From positions 1 through 55,086 of the forward strand of contig RCAB01000423.1 of the NCBI GenBank assembly GCA_003640385.1: a DNA stretch of 55,086 nt. The letters are read 5' to 3'. This document shows positions 14,301-26,079 of this stretch, one piece after another. The DNA comes from Setaria digitata. Its lineage: Eukaryota > Nematoda > Chromadorea > Rhabditida > Setariidae. The position numbers and the translations under genes were made by a program. Below the pieces are notes generated by a model. It worked only from the letters and a program-made list of their open reading frames with translations, was not told the DNA's origin and did no database searches. How positions within the stretch are numbered: position 1 is the first letter of the stretch; every line of letters begins with the position of its first letter.

Positions 14301-17300
14301 CAAATAAAATTGCCCTAAAGCAATGAAATTTTAAGGAACGTTTTGAGACAATCCTGACAAGTAATTTTAAGGCTTAAATTTGTGCTAAAATATGAACAAG
14401 AGTGATTGATTTAATATGTAATATTGAAATACTAATTCTAAAAATTTCCATTTTTGTAAAATTCATTCAGACTAAATTCACTATGATTTACTTCAAACTT
14501 TTCCACATTTGAAATTTGCCTCATTCCTCTTCAAAACAAATTGCTTTAAATTAGATATGGACTATGTAAGAAAATCCAACTTAACTAACATGAATCTGAG
14601 TAAAAATAATATTATTCTAAATAACTTCACTAGAAATAGGGAATGGAACATAATAAAAAGATTATTCAGATACTACGATTTCATAATTAAAAGAAATTTC
14701 AAAAAAAAATAAATAAATAAATAAATAAATAAACAACAAGAAAAAGAAATCACTATTTATTATCCCCAATAAATAAATTTAATTAACTCAAACAAACCTA
14801 GAATTCTGTGGTCCCGTACTGTCCCGATCATGACTTGAACTTGCTGATAATTGGCTGTCTTTGATACGACCCGATTCCATACCCAATGGATTTGCGCATT
14901 CTTCTAAAACAAAAAAGAAAAAGAGCTTTAAAGAATTTCATGCACTGAATTGGAATAATTTTAATCTTAATTCTTTTAATTAGTCCAAAAAAAAAAACGA
15001 AAGAAAGTAAAACCAACTCTTTTTTATGTGATAAACAAATAAACGAGGATAAAAAAGAAAACAAAATAGTCCCTCTATATAAGAAAAATAAGCAAATAAA
15101 AAAGACAATAAAAGGATCCCTTCATATATAAACAAACAAATAAATGAGTAAAGAAAAAAAAGAAGGCGAAATTTAATTACTAGAAACAACAAAAAAAAAA
15201 GGAAAGGAGAAAAAATAGTAAGCAAATAAATAAATGAAGAGATAGGATGAGTACATGGAAGAGGTATTATACCCTAAAATGGTATCATAACCAAATTTAA
15301 TTGATACTGTCGGCTAACATCAATTATATATGTTCACTTAAGAATGGCTTTCTCTTCAACTCATAATGATAATAATTTATTTCGGCTACTGTATATGCCC
15401 TTATCTGTTACTTACTTATTCCCTTTCGCATTAATTGTAATATCCTTCTTTTCTTCTCTCTTTCTCTCCTCTCCTCACTTTTTTTATTCCCACTAAAGCG
15501 AAAACAAAAGATTCTATTTTTTTCTAACCTCTGACCCTTACCAAATAATATATTACTGCGGTTTTCATACACAAACAATTATGAACAATGGAAAAAAGAA
15601 AAAGAAAGAACATCTAATAATAATATGCAATACTAAAAAAAGAGAAATTCCCATTATCAAAAAATTTTCATCAGTGAATCGTGACAAAAAAAAAAATGAA
15701 AACTTCGTACGGTAGAACAAGTTGTTATTCCTACGGTATAGCATATAACAAAACTACTAGTATATAGCGTAAAATAAACTAAATTACACAACGTAGCATC
15801 GAGTAAAAGTAGTCGTTTAGTGAGTTTGGTGAGATGAGCTTGTCTCACAGTAGGCATAATATGCCGTAAAACGGAAGCGGTATTATGGTACTGTATGCCG
15901 TAAAACAAGTTAATCTTAATATAAATATATATTAATCATAATTCAATAAATAATAAATTATTTATTTTACTTCATAATATAATGATCCCAGAAAAGATGC
16001 ATTTAGAAATTTGAATTAAATTTGAATTTATCAATAATTACTAACTATTCTCAAATTGATACAATTAATTGTCACAAAAAGGAAATTTTTAAATTGATAC
16101 TTAATCAGCCAGCTGTGTCTGAGAACTTTAACGAATCGTTTGCTCCGAAAATATTCCAAAATATTCCATGCATGATTCAAAATATATCACTTTTCCTAAC
16201 CAAAAAAAAAATATTAAATTAAAACAAAAAGAAGATAAAATTTTTCCACGAAAAGGATTTCTGCTGCTAAAGTTGGGATGATTTAATTAAATTTGAACAT
16301 TTAATTTGTGATCTTGATAATGATAATGATGATGATAAACATATTGATAGCAAAAAAAAAAAAAATGATGATGACGATATTAATTAATGGATACCAAAAA
16401 GGTCAATATTTTGTGCGTTGGCAAAAAAAAATATTGTCACCTGATCGAGAAAAGAGACAGGAGAAAAAAGAACTAAAAAATGATGAAAAGATAATGAATG
16501 ATTAAATTATGAAAGTCATCGGTGGAGGACCAGCAGTTTTATTATTTTTTTTATTTATTACTTTGCAACAGACAGTGCTAAACAAATAAAAAGGATGAAA
16601 AAAGTCGTAAAATTTTTTGCATTTAGGTTAAAGGAATACGAGCTTCAACACTTTCTTTCGATAATTATTTATGAAATTTTTATGTATAATAATAATAATT
16701 AATATGACAATAAGAGCAGAACCCATAATAAATTATTATTATCATTCTTATTACAATTATTTATTATTATCATTATTTTCGTTCGAATTATTCATTAATA
16801 ACGTCATTATCGCTGCTACTACTATTTTTCTAACTTTTGCTATTTTGAATATTTATTAATATTAATCACTGTAAATACAACTGTCATTTTTGTTTATACG
16901 CATTCTAGATTTTTATCAATTTTTTATTCGATGGCAGGTAAGACTGATTAGTTACAATTCATTGCAGAAGCACTTTAATGCAAAAAATCTTGAAAAATTT
17001 TTCTAAAAATAAAAAAGCTGAAAATATCTCGCATAAGAACAATTACTTCCTCATATATGCTGAAGATTTTAGGAAATCATCCAACCGCAAAAACGCTAAA
17101 TTTTAGACGCTGAAATCATCTTCTTTCATTTTTTTAAATAAAATTTAACCGAAACATACGCTAATGATATTAAAATATTTCGAATCAAATTTAAATTTTT
17201 TACATATATTTATCAATATTTATGTTAATTTTATTGATACCAGTACTGCACTCTAGTGAATGACAGCTAAAATAATAAATGAATTAAACAGAGCCAGTGA

Positions 17301-20300
17301 AGTTGCATTAAATGAAATAATATGATTGTAAAGACTGATATATGATGATATAATTAAAATGTTCCATGCAAAAGTTTAAAAAAGAAAAATTTCCAAAAAA
17401 GTGCAAAAAATAAATAAATAAATTTAGTATAAAATTTATATATATATACACATAAATAATAAGAAAATAATAAGAATTCCATGTTATATATATGTACATG
17501 TAGTATAGGACAATGACCAAAAGTGGTTCAAATAATTTAAAACAAAAACAAAAAAAAAAACAAAAATTGACGTCCGAATTAACATATGGATCATTTCTCA
17601 TTGTAAAATGTGAATTTTTATGACTTTTTTTTTCATGAAAAAATATCGAATTTTAAAAATATGATCACAAAGTAAATATTATCTTTCTGTTTATCAAAAT
17701 ACTACGGTAGACCATCAGCCTCAACAATTTCCTTTTATTTCTCTCTTTTTATTGCTTTCGTATTGTGCGTTTTTACTTGCTTTTAGAAAAAAAAAAGTTT
17801 CTTATTTTAATTTCTAAAAAATATGCACTGCAATTACTTTTTTGTTCCATAAGTACACTTGAATTAAAACATTTTATATTTCCACTTCAATTACTTTATT
17901 AAAAAGTTACCAATTAATTTGTAAAGCATATTTTCTAAAAAGCTTGCAAAATAACATACTATTTAAATAGGAAAAAGTTGTTTTAAATTTCTCATTCCAA
18001 ATAACTGCCTAAAAATTTATTTAGGAAATAAAATATTTGAGGACAAATTCTTATAAAAAGAGGAAAAAGCCAAACATAAAATAACTGGCTGAAAATCCCG
18101 TCTAATTATTCACACACAGTTCTTTCTCCATTTCGAAAAGAGAAATTTAAAACCTTTCCGAAAAAAAGTTTCACTCACTTATGTTTCATTTTTATTGTAA
18201 CATTTTGCAAAATGCGCAACATTATCGTGGGTTTCTTCTTCCTTGTTTTTTTCAATATTTAAAAATGACTTCCTGATTTCCGCCTTTTTTTTTTTTTTGT
18301 TTAAAACAAAGGTAAACTGAGAAGAAGTAAGAGAAAGTTAAACTATTCTATTTGTTATTTCTTACTGAATAATTTACGATTTTGCAGCAAACTTGGAATA
18401 GACAATCAGATTAATGATATGATACGATAATTGAAATTAATCATATAAAATGATTTATTATATTTTTACAAGCGGGCCAAATGCATTACAGGTTAATAGC
18501 AATTCTCGCAGCTATTTTAAAGCGGTAATCCTTTTTGTTTTAAGTAATAAATAAGTTTGTGCGAAATGGCTCTATTCAAACGACAGCTGACATCACCGTA
18601 ACTTTTCATCAGTGGAAATCAGCAATGTTTTCTTTCCTTTTTCTTCTTTTGTTTCCTTTTTGCCACTGTCCATTAAGTGGTTAATTTTTTGATTGAGAAT
18701 GTATCAAAAGCATCAATCAATAATGCTATTCTTTAACACATGCTTTCTTTATTTCAGAAGTTTTTAAAAATATTTTTTCTTTCATGAAATAAAAAAAAAA
18801 AAAAAATTACAATGAAAAATTAACAACTTCTATCATAAATTGTTAAAGAAAAAAAAAGTAACTTATCATTGCTTAATTAGCAAAACTGAAATAGAATAAA
18901 AGAAAGCTCCCTACATTTTGTGAAAATAATCTAAAATTAATTGTTGCAACTTTTACAACTTAGAAAAAAAACAAGTACTAAAAAGAACTACAAATTTTAT
19001 GGAATAACAAGATTTTGTTTTTTTTTAGTTTTAATTCCAGTTTCGACCAGTTTAAATTATGGATTTTCGTAAAATTTTATATGCAACAAATTATGTTTTC
19101 CTGCACTCATTGGTATCAATAGGGTCGAAGGTCATTGGTTCAAATTTCCTCGTCTTGAAAGTGTAATTTGCATGATGCTGAGAACATATGGCATTATACA
19201 ATGACTAAGGTAATTGACATGAGCGATCATTTTCCATTCAGTAAATCATCTAAAAGAATATTTCAAGTACCATTTTCGATTACCGGTTAACCGCGGGGAT
19301 AATTAACTTTTCGGTTAAGAAGAGCTAATTAAATCACCCCGCAACAAACACATATTTTCTTACGATAACGATTAAGCCAAGAGGCACTTCACCTCAAGTA
19401 ACATTGGCTTTTTTCTACAGCGTCTTGGCTTTTCATGGATATAAATGAAATTCTTTTTACATACTTCAATTTTAAACCTGAATTTTGATTCCATTTTTGC
19501 CTTTTTGGAAAATATTATTATTTCGTGAATTCCATCCACATATGATGTCGAAAATATAGAAATTTGTATCAGAAATACATATATAAAATATGCACAAATC
19601 AATATTTAAAACCAGAATTGGAAAATATGTTAGAAATAGAAATACAAACTGAAAATAAAATGTTTAAAAGTGCACATTTAAATAATTCGATATCATGCAT
19701 AAGCCGAAATGACAAAGTAATTCAAAATTTCGCTCCAACTGTTTTCATCTCAAAAACAGTTTAAATTAAAACGCGAAATTTAAATATTTTTTCCCCATTT
19801 TCAAAAAGAAAATGAAAAGTTTCAGTTTTTTAAATGATAAATTATTATTAGCTAATCCATATTAACATTTAACAGTATCATAGTAAATCTTAATTATAAA
19901 AAATCATGAAGTGATAAACAGTTTTCGACATTACTCTAAAGGCAATTAAGATTCTAATACTAAATTTTTATCAAATCTTGAGTAATTTTCCATAAATAAC
20001 TTTTTTCTTCGCTTTTCCAAAATAATATTTAATGAAATTACATGCAATAGTGAATTTTTAACGCATTTAAAAAAATCGCGACGTATTTTCACTAAAATAT
20101 GCTAATAGTATAAAACATTTTAAGAGTATTCAACTAAAAAAAGGTACGTACTAATAATCTATTTAGTTATATTTCCACCAGTTGCAAGAAATTGAATTTG
20201 TAATATTGAAGCAAAAATAATCAATTAATAAATTTTTAGATTGAGTCAGTCAAAAAAAAGCAAAGAAGATAAAGAAATTCTACAAATCATGAGGGAATTT

Positions 20301-22242
20301 TTTTTCTTATCACTAAGTCTAAAAACTATTTACACTTTTGATAAAGCTTCTTCCCTTACAGTTAATTTCAAAAGTTTAATAAAACAGTAATGGTAGAAAT
20401 TTCAACCTAAAATTCGACTAATAAAAGAATCATTTAGATAACCTACTGAGTTCAAGAGCTTCAAACTTCAAACTAAAATTTCTGAAGTCTAGATTGATGC
20501 CGATCAATGGGTCAGTGACAATTCATTTATTGCTTAATTATCTGACAATTAATAACTATTCAATGTTATTTTTTATAAAGTTGAAACTTAACAAAATGAT
20601 TAATATTTCTAAACAATGCCCAAATACGTTATTTACACATTCATTTACTTATTTATAAAAAAAAAAGAAGAAAAAAGTTTACTATTCTGTAAAACGAAGT
20701 TTATTAGTACGTTTAGCTTTGATATTTGTTTCAGAATGACAGCAGTTTTGTAGACTATAAAATTCCTTTTCGACACTATCAAATAAAGTAATAAATTGGT
20801 GAGAATTTTAAAGGCATGCCGCATTCTCACTCATTTATTCATTCAATTTGTACTTACCCTTGCTTATCATATGATAAAAAATAAACAACCAAAGTGTTTA
20901 CTGAAAAATATGAATTTTTTTTTTGAAAAAAAATCTTGTTCTTCATTAATATTTTACTTTTTTCCTTAGCCTTTTATCAAAAAAGAATGCTTAATTATAG
21001 ATTTTATGAACATTACGACTCGTTGATCATTCACCCTTACTTATTTATAGATTTTATGAAGATTATGATGTTTTGATCATTTACACTTATTTAATCACGG
21101 ATATTTAATGAACACTAATCATGATACGTGGTCAGCTGTGCCTAGTTACAGATATTGGGAAAGATTACTATGATATGGAAAAAATAAGACAAATCAATTT
21201 CAGTACGTATGCAGATATATTATGATCACTTCAAATATTTTCTATTAATTGCTACAATTTTTTTTCTCTTATAATTATTTATTTTTAAAATAAAATTTTT
21301 GAAGCTGAAAACAACTTTTTTTCACAAATCTTTCATATCAAAATATTATTTCACAATTTCGTTTGTTTCTTACCACTTAACAAGAAACTAAAATTCTTTT
21401 TTTTTTTGGAAATTAATTTCTGTCAAAAATCTGAATGAAATTTTTGTCACATTAGTACGAAATAAAATATCAAGCAAAATTATTGTGTAAAGTGCAAATG
21501 AACAATAAACTAATGGTTCATTAATAGAGAGTTTATGGTTGAAACAAATTTATTCATCCATAAATAAAATGATTGATAATTCTTTCGTATTCTCTCTCAC
21601 TTTTAATGGTATTCTATCAAATACCAAAATTAGTCCGTAAAATTATTTGTATGAAGCAAATACTTTAACATTCCATGATTGTTTAACTTGAAATTGAAAT
21701 GTTGAAATATTTAAAACAAATTTAGAAATGATAACTATGATGCTATATTAGTATTTCTTACAGTATTTCAATTTACGGATTTAATCAATAAATTATCATC
21801 AACAGTTAAAAATTAGGAAAATTATATGCAGTTCAATATGAAGAAATAGTTATCAATAGTTAACAGTTATAGCAATATTTACCAATAGTTAAGAAGAAAA
21901 TTACATGCATTGGAAAACTATACCCGAAAATCTGATTCATCGGAAAAACCTTTTTTTCGATACTCTTTTTAATTTTTTTTTTTTGAAATTCATAATACAT
22001 AAATTCGAAATTCTTTATTGGAAAGTTTTTTCTTTTTCCTCTGCATTTTCTAATTACAAATTCATTTCATTGATGAATTTGCAGCAAATTTACTTGAATT
22101 CAATTAAAATATATCATGCAGTCATTAATCAGCATAAAAGAAAAAAAAAGGAAAAAGAAGGATACTTACTTAAATTGAATGGTAGCGCTAGGTGAAATTT
22201 GATAAGAACAGTAATCAACAGTGAATTAATTAAACTGGCCAT
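4355..22242 (-). CDS. Discoidin domain receptor (DDR)-like receptor, predicted pseudokinase, complete
   Basis: Seventeen exons join in phase to 843 codons plus TAA: 22170-22242, 14798-14903, 11930-12161, 10789-10936, 10198-10395, 9714-9808, 9018-9124, 8645-8754, 8073-8207, 7625-7782, 7348-7463, 6801-6938, 6551-6683, 6045-6286, 5626-5854, 5182-5331, 4355-4516. Order: signal peptide (1 to about 22), discoidin domain (27-183), discoidin-like domain (about 187-355), acidic stalk, membrane span (402-424), juxtamembrane region, kinase-like domain (about 568-833). Landmarks shared with animal DDRs include GAWCP, ELYGC, GLGKLYDG, the GNSRFGEV loop, RWIAWE and DVWSFGVTLWEV. DDRs are collagen receptors at the cell surface; in worms they act in axon guidance. 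Length fits the family (human DDR2 855). Catalytic residues are altered (HGN for HRD, NFN for DFG), so phosphotransfer is unlikely. I cannot decide between the worm ddr-1 and ddr-2 lineages. Confidence 0.93.
5626..5854 (-). CDS. DDR-like receptor exon 15: degenerate catalytic and activation loops
   Basis: This exon covers residues 665-740. The catalytic loop reads IHGNLSASN where active tyrosine kinases have VHRDLATRN: the catalytic Asp is Asn691 and the Arg is Gly690, while Asn696 is kept. The DFG motif reads NFN (709-711), so the Mg-binding Asp is also lost. The activation segment has a single Tyr (727) instead of the family's YxxxYY, but ends normally in RIRWIAWE. The reading frame is intact and both splice sites fit, so this is a protein-level change, not a broken exon. 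Confidence 0.92.
6045..6683 (-). CDS. DDR-like receptor exons 13-14: kinase N-lobe
   Basis: Exons 6551-6683 and 6045-6286 encode residues 539-663. LRFHEHLGNSRFGEI corresponds to the glycine loop of DDRs, with the second Gly replaced by Ser578 or Arg depending on alignment. Lys597 in TVVNK fits the ATP-contacting lysine. In helix C, FELIVGDL aligns with the family FLKEVKIM, placing Ile614 where the salt-bridge Glu is expected. The segment SLRHQNILEVIGVC is a normal kinase strand region. Confidence 0.85.
6801..6938 (-). CDS. DDR-like receptor exon 12: juxtamembrane linker
   Basis: This exon encodes a Ser/Thr-rich linker ending RQLGYVLM before a GTAAGT donor. I start it at 6938, after CATTTAG, because the previous exon leaves two bases (AG) and only this acceptor restores the frame. 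A closer match to consensus (AATGCAG, AG at 6996-6997) is also in frame but runs into TAG at 6956-6958. A third AG just after that TAG breaks phase. Confidence 0.7.
7348..8207 (-). CDS. DDR-like receptor exons 9-11: stalk, membrane span and juxtamembrane region
   Basis: Exon 8073-8207 encodes an acidic stalk rich in Asp and Glu. Exon 7625-7782 encodes the single membrane span (VILSLIFLFCALIMLFYLLW, residues 403-422) followed by the basic stop-transfer sequence IYRRTFQRKG. Exon 7348-7463 encodes cytoplasmic sequence with two possible phosphotyrosine sites: SPNAY (Tyr461), where vertebrate DDR1 has an NPxY motif, and EYAEP (Tyr486), like the YAE motif of DDR1. The proline and asparagine are swapped relative to NPxY, so binding by a PTB-domain adaptor is uncertain. 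Confidence 0.88.
8645..10395 (-). CDS. DDR-like receptor exons 5-8: second discoidin-like domain
   Basis: Exons 10198-10395, 9714-9808, 9018-9124 and 8645-8754 encode roughly residues 187-356. Landmarks are LISYAIPEGD, the motif YDG...GLGKLYDGAVGLDNF, WIGWS, and WLLLSEVKFEF (vertebrate WLLFSEISF). This is the jelly-roll domain that packs against the collagen-binding domain in vertebrate DDRs. Sites of the form N-x-S/T occur, for example in KNSSGH and SKNSSW. All four junctions keep phase. Confidence 0.9.
10789..14903 (-). CDS. DDR-like receptor exons 2-4: discoidin (F5/8C) domain
   Basis: Exons 14798-14903, 11930-12161 and 10789-10936 encode residues 25-186. Cys27 and Cys183 match the pair that closes the DDR discoidin domain; Cys71 and Cys175 match the second conserved disulphide. 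ASSS, GAWCP, SQGR, GLEYAP and MRIELYGC align with vertebrate DDRs. In human DDR2 the collagen peptide is held by Trp52, Thr56, Asp69, Arg105 and Glu113. Here the Thr, Arg and Glu equivalents remain, but the Trp position is His49 and the Asp position is Arg65, with one residue inserted between His49 and the conserved Ser-Thr. The domain should fold normally, while collagen recognition may differ. Confidence 0.9.
10937..11929 (-). other. DDR-like intron 3
   Basis: About 1 kb of AT-rich intron. It holds an ATT triplet run near 11548-11572 and several long poly-T/poly-A tracts. I see no exon or RNA gene. Confidence 0.6.
12397..12603. repeat. Duplicated 103-bp segment around an assembly gap
   Basis: Copy one (12397-12499) and copy two (12501-12603) are nearly identical and are separated by a single N at 12500. 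They differ mainly inside a poly-T tract. The position exactly at the N suggests two overlapping contig ends joined without merging, not a true tandem duplication. It lies inside intron 2 of the DDR-like gene and does not touch an exon. Confidence 0.85.
12604..14797 (-). other. DDR-like intron 2, remainder
   Basis: AT-rich intron with no visible exon. It contains an AAAT-type run at about 14707-14735 and a short doubled segment near 13803-13845 (two copies of TTAAGCAGTAAAATTT). Open frames here are short and low in complexity. Confidence 0.55.
14904..22169 (-). other. DDR-like intron 1 (7.3 kb)
   Basis: A long intron separating the signal peptide exon from the rest of the gene. I find no exon that could be added in phase. 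It contains GAT/ATT triplet runs (16310-16400, 16665-16860), a roughly 50-bp direct duplication near 20998-21100, and one GC-rich island with inverted repeats at 19284-19342. Regulatory elements often sit in long first introns, but none can be named from sequence. Confidence 0.55.
19284..19342. other. GC-rich inverted-repeat island in DDR-like intron 1
   Basis: CGGTTAACCG (19284-19293) is a perfect 10-bp palindrome. GCGGGG at 19293-19298 can pair with CCCCGC at 19337-19342, and TTCGGTTAAG between them repeats part of the palindrome. In this AT-rich setting the element stands out. It could be a protein-binding site or a small structured RNA; I cannot tell which. Confidence 0.3.
22170..22242 (-). 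CDS. DDR-like receptor exon 1: start codon and signal peptide
   Basis: The exon encodes 24 residues, MASLINSLLITVLIKFHLAL then PFNL, a typical hydrophobic signal peptide, and ends before a strong GTAAGT donor with one base left. That base joins exon 2, 7.3 kb away, to form Lys25 directly before Glu-Cys-Ala-Asn-Pro-Leu-Gly-Met, the usual first residues of a DDR discoidin domain. I chose ATG 22240-22242 because an ATTACAG acceptor lies only 36 bases upstream. An in-frame ATG at 22327-22329 would add 29 residues, but it lies upstream of that acceptor. Confidence 0.85.
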
Positions 22243-22278
22243 GCAATATCGTTGACATTGGTGTTTTGTAATTGGACA

Positions 22279-22284
22279 CTGTAA
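22279..22284 (-). promoter_or_regulatory. Candidate spliced-leader acceptor of the DDR-like gene
   Basis: On the minus strand ATTACAG (AG at 22280-22279) precedes the chosen ATG by a 36-base leader. No upstream coding exon fits, so this is either a trans-splice acceptor or the end of a 5' UTR intron. It is inferred from position and consensus only. Confidence 0.4.
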
Positions 22285-25200
22285 TTTGTACAGAATGAAA
22301 ATTTGAATAAATGGAAAATGAAAGCGCATAACGTCGTTAGTTACACAACCAACAATAAATTTATTATAATTTTCTTTTTTTATTAAATAATGGCTAATAT
22401 TTATACATATGAATTATTGATTCTTTTTTCTTTAAAAAATAAAAAAAAAAAAAATTTCATCCAAACCTCTTCAGAGCTATAATAAATAATGAAATGATGA
22501 AAATGTAAGAATTATACGATAAAAAATCAAATAAAAGGAACAATTATTTTCACGATAATACAAACATAGTGATCAACGATTATGACAGCGGTAGAGTTAG
22601 AATTGTTGAGTGAAAAGAAAGAGGTCAGGGAGGTGAATCTTTTAGGAATGAGATTTTACAGTGTAGTATTAGTATCATGCAAAGGGGTTGAGAAATTGAA
22701 TAACGGATGATTTTGGTGATATACTGCTGCTTATAGTATTTTCAATTGCTATTACAATAAGGATTTAAAATAGAATTATACGAAATTGAAAAGGGTAAGA
22801 TGGAAATGAATAGAGTGAAATGAAATGGAATAGGATTGAAAAAGATTGAAATCGAAAAAAAAATATAGCAGAAATGGAGTAAAACAGGACTGATTGAAAT
22901 AGCAACGATGATTGGATAAATTGGAACGAAGTGGGATTGACGAAAATTTAAAATGAAATACAATGAAATAAATTACAGGGTGAAATTGAACGAAATGAAA
23001 TAAATGAATAAAAGAAAAGAAAAAAAAAAGGAGCAACTTAATAGAATGAAAATGAATTAAAAAGTTATAGAAAGTGAGAAGTAATAATAGCGCATTTGCT
23101 AGTATTAATATTAGCAACAATTACAGATAATAATAATTGATATAATACAATTCAGCTACACAAATGTGCGAATATTTTTTTTAGCCGAATATGAAATTAC
23201 ATTAAAAATAGAATTCAATTCATTAAATTCCCTACTAGTATTTCAGTAGAATATACAGAAAACATTACACATATGGATGAATGGTTGGCCTTCTTTCTCC
23301 TAATAAAACAGAAAAGAGTTTTTTTTTGATAAGAAATCAATTGAAAATAATATATTATTCTAATGTACGGAATGAATATTTGTTCTATTCTTATTTCTAA
23401 TTAACTTTTTCTTTTTGTTTTTCCGTAGCACTTTAATTATCAGCTTTTATCTGATCGTAAAGATTAAATTCAACCTGAAATCTTAATATAGGGAGAAGGC
23501 AAAAGAATGGATAATGAAGTCAGGTGGATGAGTTATATAATAACAGAAATTGGAATCCATCGATATCTTCGTGCATACCCTTTCAGTTTTGTTTTTTTTT
23601 TAAACTAAAAAAAGAGCAATATCATTTTTTTCTTTATTGCATTCTTCCCCCGCTCCTCCGCGATTTCGCGCTATCCCCGCAGTACTTTTTCACATTTCCT
23701 ACTTTTTTCTCTTTCCCTCTCTCCCACTCTCTACTGTTTCTTCCCTTTTCTTCCAAATGAGACATTTGAGGATTGATGTAATCAAAAGAGGATAGTTTCT
23801 TCCTCTCTTCTCTCTTTCAGTATAGTTCTAATTAATTGATTAATCAAACTTTACTAAAAATTTCACTGAGAAAAATTCTCAATGAAATCTACGGGAAGAA
23901 AAAAAAAAAGAAAACTTTCTACACTGATTATTTTAAAATTTCAATTATTTTACTAATCATTCATTTGGTTTTTCGTTTTTCACTTTCCTTCTTTCGTCCT
24001 TTCCCTTTTTTTTTCTTTCTTTTTTTGTTGTTGAACTGCTACAATTATTTATTTCATTGTTTACTGTCGGCAGAACTGCCCGTAAATTTCACTGTTAATG
24101 GAATTTTTTTTTCTCAAGCTTTCATTTGTTTGAAAATTTCAAAAATTCATCATTAACCACTAATTCATTACTTGTTAAATAAAATACGCTAATTGCAGTA
24201 ATAAAGAATGCCTTATTGTTAGCTTAGAAATTACTAATTTGACAAGACTTCTCTGTTGAGAAAACTATTTAAATAAATTTTTCTTGTTCTAAATTGCCGC
24301 TTTACTATTGCATTTAGGCGTAAAATGATTTGTAATTGCTAAACTGAAGAGAAAATTAAATTTCTCCTAATATATGTGTGCTAAACTTGTATGTATCATA
24401 ATAAATGAGCCAATTACACACATCCTAATTGCTAATTAGTGAAAATTTCGCCATAATTGAGGAAGAGAACGTTTGGAAGAAAATTAGCAAAGAGTTGCAA
24501 TTAAGGAAGTGTGTAAGAAATCACTAAAAAAAAAAGTTTGCCGCAATTTATCCATTCCGATTTTGGATGCCGGAAATAATGGAATAAATTTTTGTGCACC
24601 ATCCACTCCATGCATAATATTTGTAAAATTAAATTTTTTTTTAGTTGAAAAAAGTAAAAAAGAAAAATAAAGACGAAAGAAAAGGAATGAATTAGCTTCC
24701 GGTATGAATGACATTCAACGTCATTTTACAATGTCAAATATGATGATGATATGTTATTATATAGATATTATTTATCATCAAAAACAACATATATTCGGAA
24801 TGATATCATTTCAATTCATCTTCTTAAAATTCATTAATTATAAAAAGTACGATTATCATCATTAATAAAATGGAATACTTTGAACGGAATTAAAATTCAT
24901 TATAAATGAATTAATAAACATTTGTTCATATATTTGAATTAATAAATGCATTGATTTTTTCATTAAATCTTCCATAAATTAAAAAAATTCTGATAAAGGA
25001 TATTATATAAATAATCAAAAAAAAAAAAAGAAAGAAAAAACTATAATATGTAAATAGCATTTTTGGCTGAGAAAATGGCCATTTAAAACTACGGACTATT
25101 TTAGCCTATCGGTAATTACTAATCATCCGTTTTTTTATAGATAGAAATAAGTGAAATATGAATAAAAATTTTTGCTATTAAATTTCAGATAATTTAAAAA

Positions 25201-26079
25201 ATACAAAAAATATGTTTTGAGGAAAGTGGAAATGAAAATTTAATCAATAATGTCTATATTTTAACATCACTGTTAAGTGTGATGAAATTGAGTGGAATTT
25301 TCAGGAATTGTTAAGAAAGCTGTGAGATAATCATTTCTGATATGAATGGATAAAATGTGCCCATTAAAGGGAAGTAAGAGTTAAAGGCAATCTTTCCAGA
25401 TAACTTTTAGTTCTAATTGAATTCAACAACCGACTCATAAATAGATGCAAGTATATTTTGTCTTTTAAACAAAATTAAAAATGGTCGTATCTTTTAGTTT
25501 TAATCAAATTTAACTTCGCGAATTTTTATTTCTATTTATTTATTTATTTGTCTTAAAACATCTTTCTAAACTTAAATAACTTTTAAACATGAATGACAAA
25601 TGCATTCTATTGATTTGGAATTCAAGTGAATAGATCTTCAAATGTTTTATACAAATATTTTTATTTCAAAGATCTTGCAGAAATAATTTCCACTAACTTG
25701 GGCTATTTGTAAAAAATTTTTCTAGAAAAAAAGAGGGAAAAGGATTGAAATTATATTATGTAATAAGGTCGGAAATAAATTATAATTTCATATTCAACAC
25801 AATTAAACTTAAACTAACCAAACTAGAAAGTTTGCAATAGGCGCCAAATATTACGATAATATTAATAAAAGTATTGATAATAATTCAAGCATGGTACCAT
25901 AATAGTACCTCATATTGGTACCACTGTTCCTGATGCAAAGTATTTTTAAAGCAAACATTAAAGATTAAATGAAACGAATAATTTCTGCATATGATGCATG
26001 TTCCCCAAATATTTCGCATCTGAATTCATTCATTAATTATTAAACATAAATTCAGATATGGGAAGGCTATTAGCATCGA
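22285..26079. other. Gene-poor region upstream of the DDR-like gene
   Basis: No supported exon. 22742-23060 is purine-rich on the + strand, built of variations on GAAATGAAATGGAATAG. 23580-24020 is the opposite, pyrimidine-rich. Long open frames here come from these biased tracts (Phe/Ser/Ile-rich on the minus strand) and are not genes. The promoter of the receptor gene should lie at the low end of this stretch, but I see no defined element. Confidence 0.45.

Noticed and set aside
19100..19170. GGTTCAAATTTCC resembling a tRNA T-arm
   Set aside because: The flanking bases do not pair, and no acceptor stem or anticodon arm could be drawn.
22243..22329. Upstream in-frame ATG that would lengthen the DDR signal peptide
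   Set aside because: It lies before the likely leader acceptor and adds a Cys/Gln-rich stretch atypical of a signal peptide.
22742..23120. Phe/Ser/Ile-rich - strand open frames up to 114 codons
   Set aside because: Generated by a purine-rich degenerate repeat on the + strand; no start context or splice structure.
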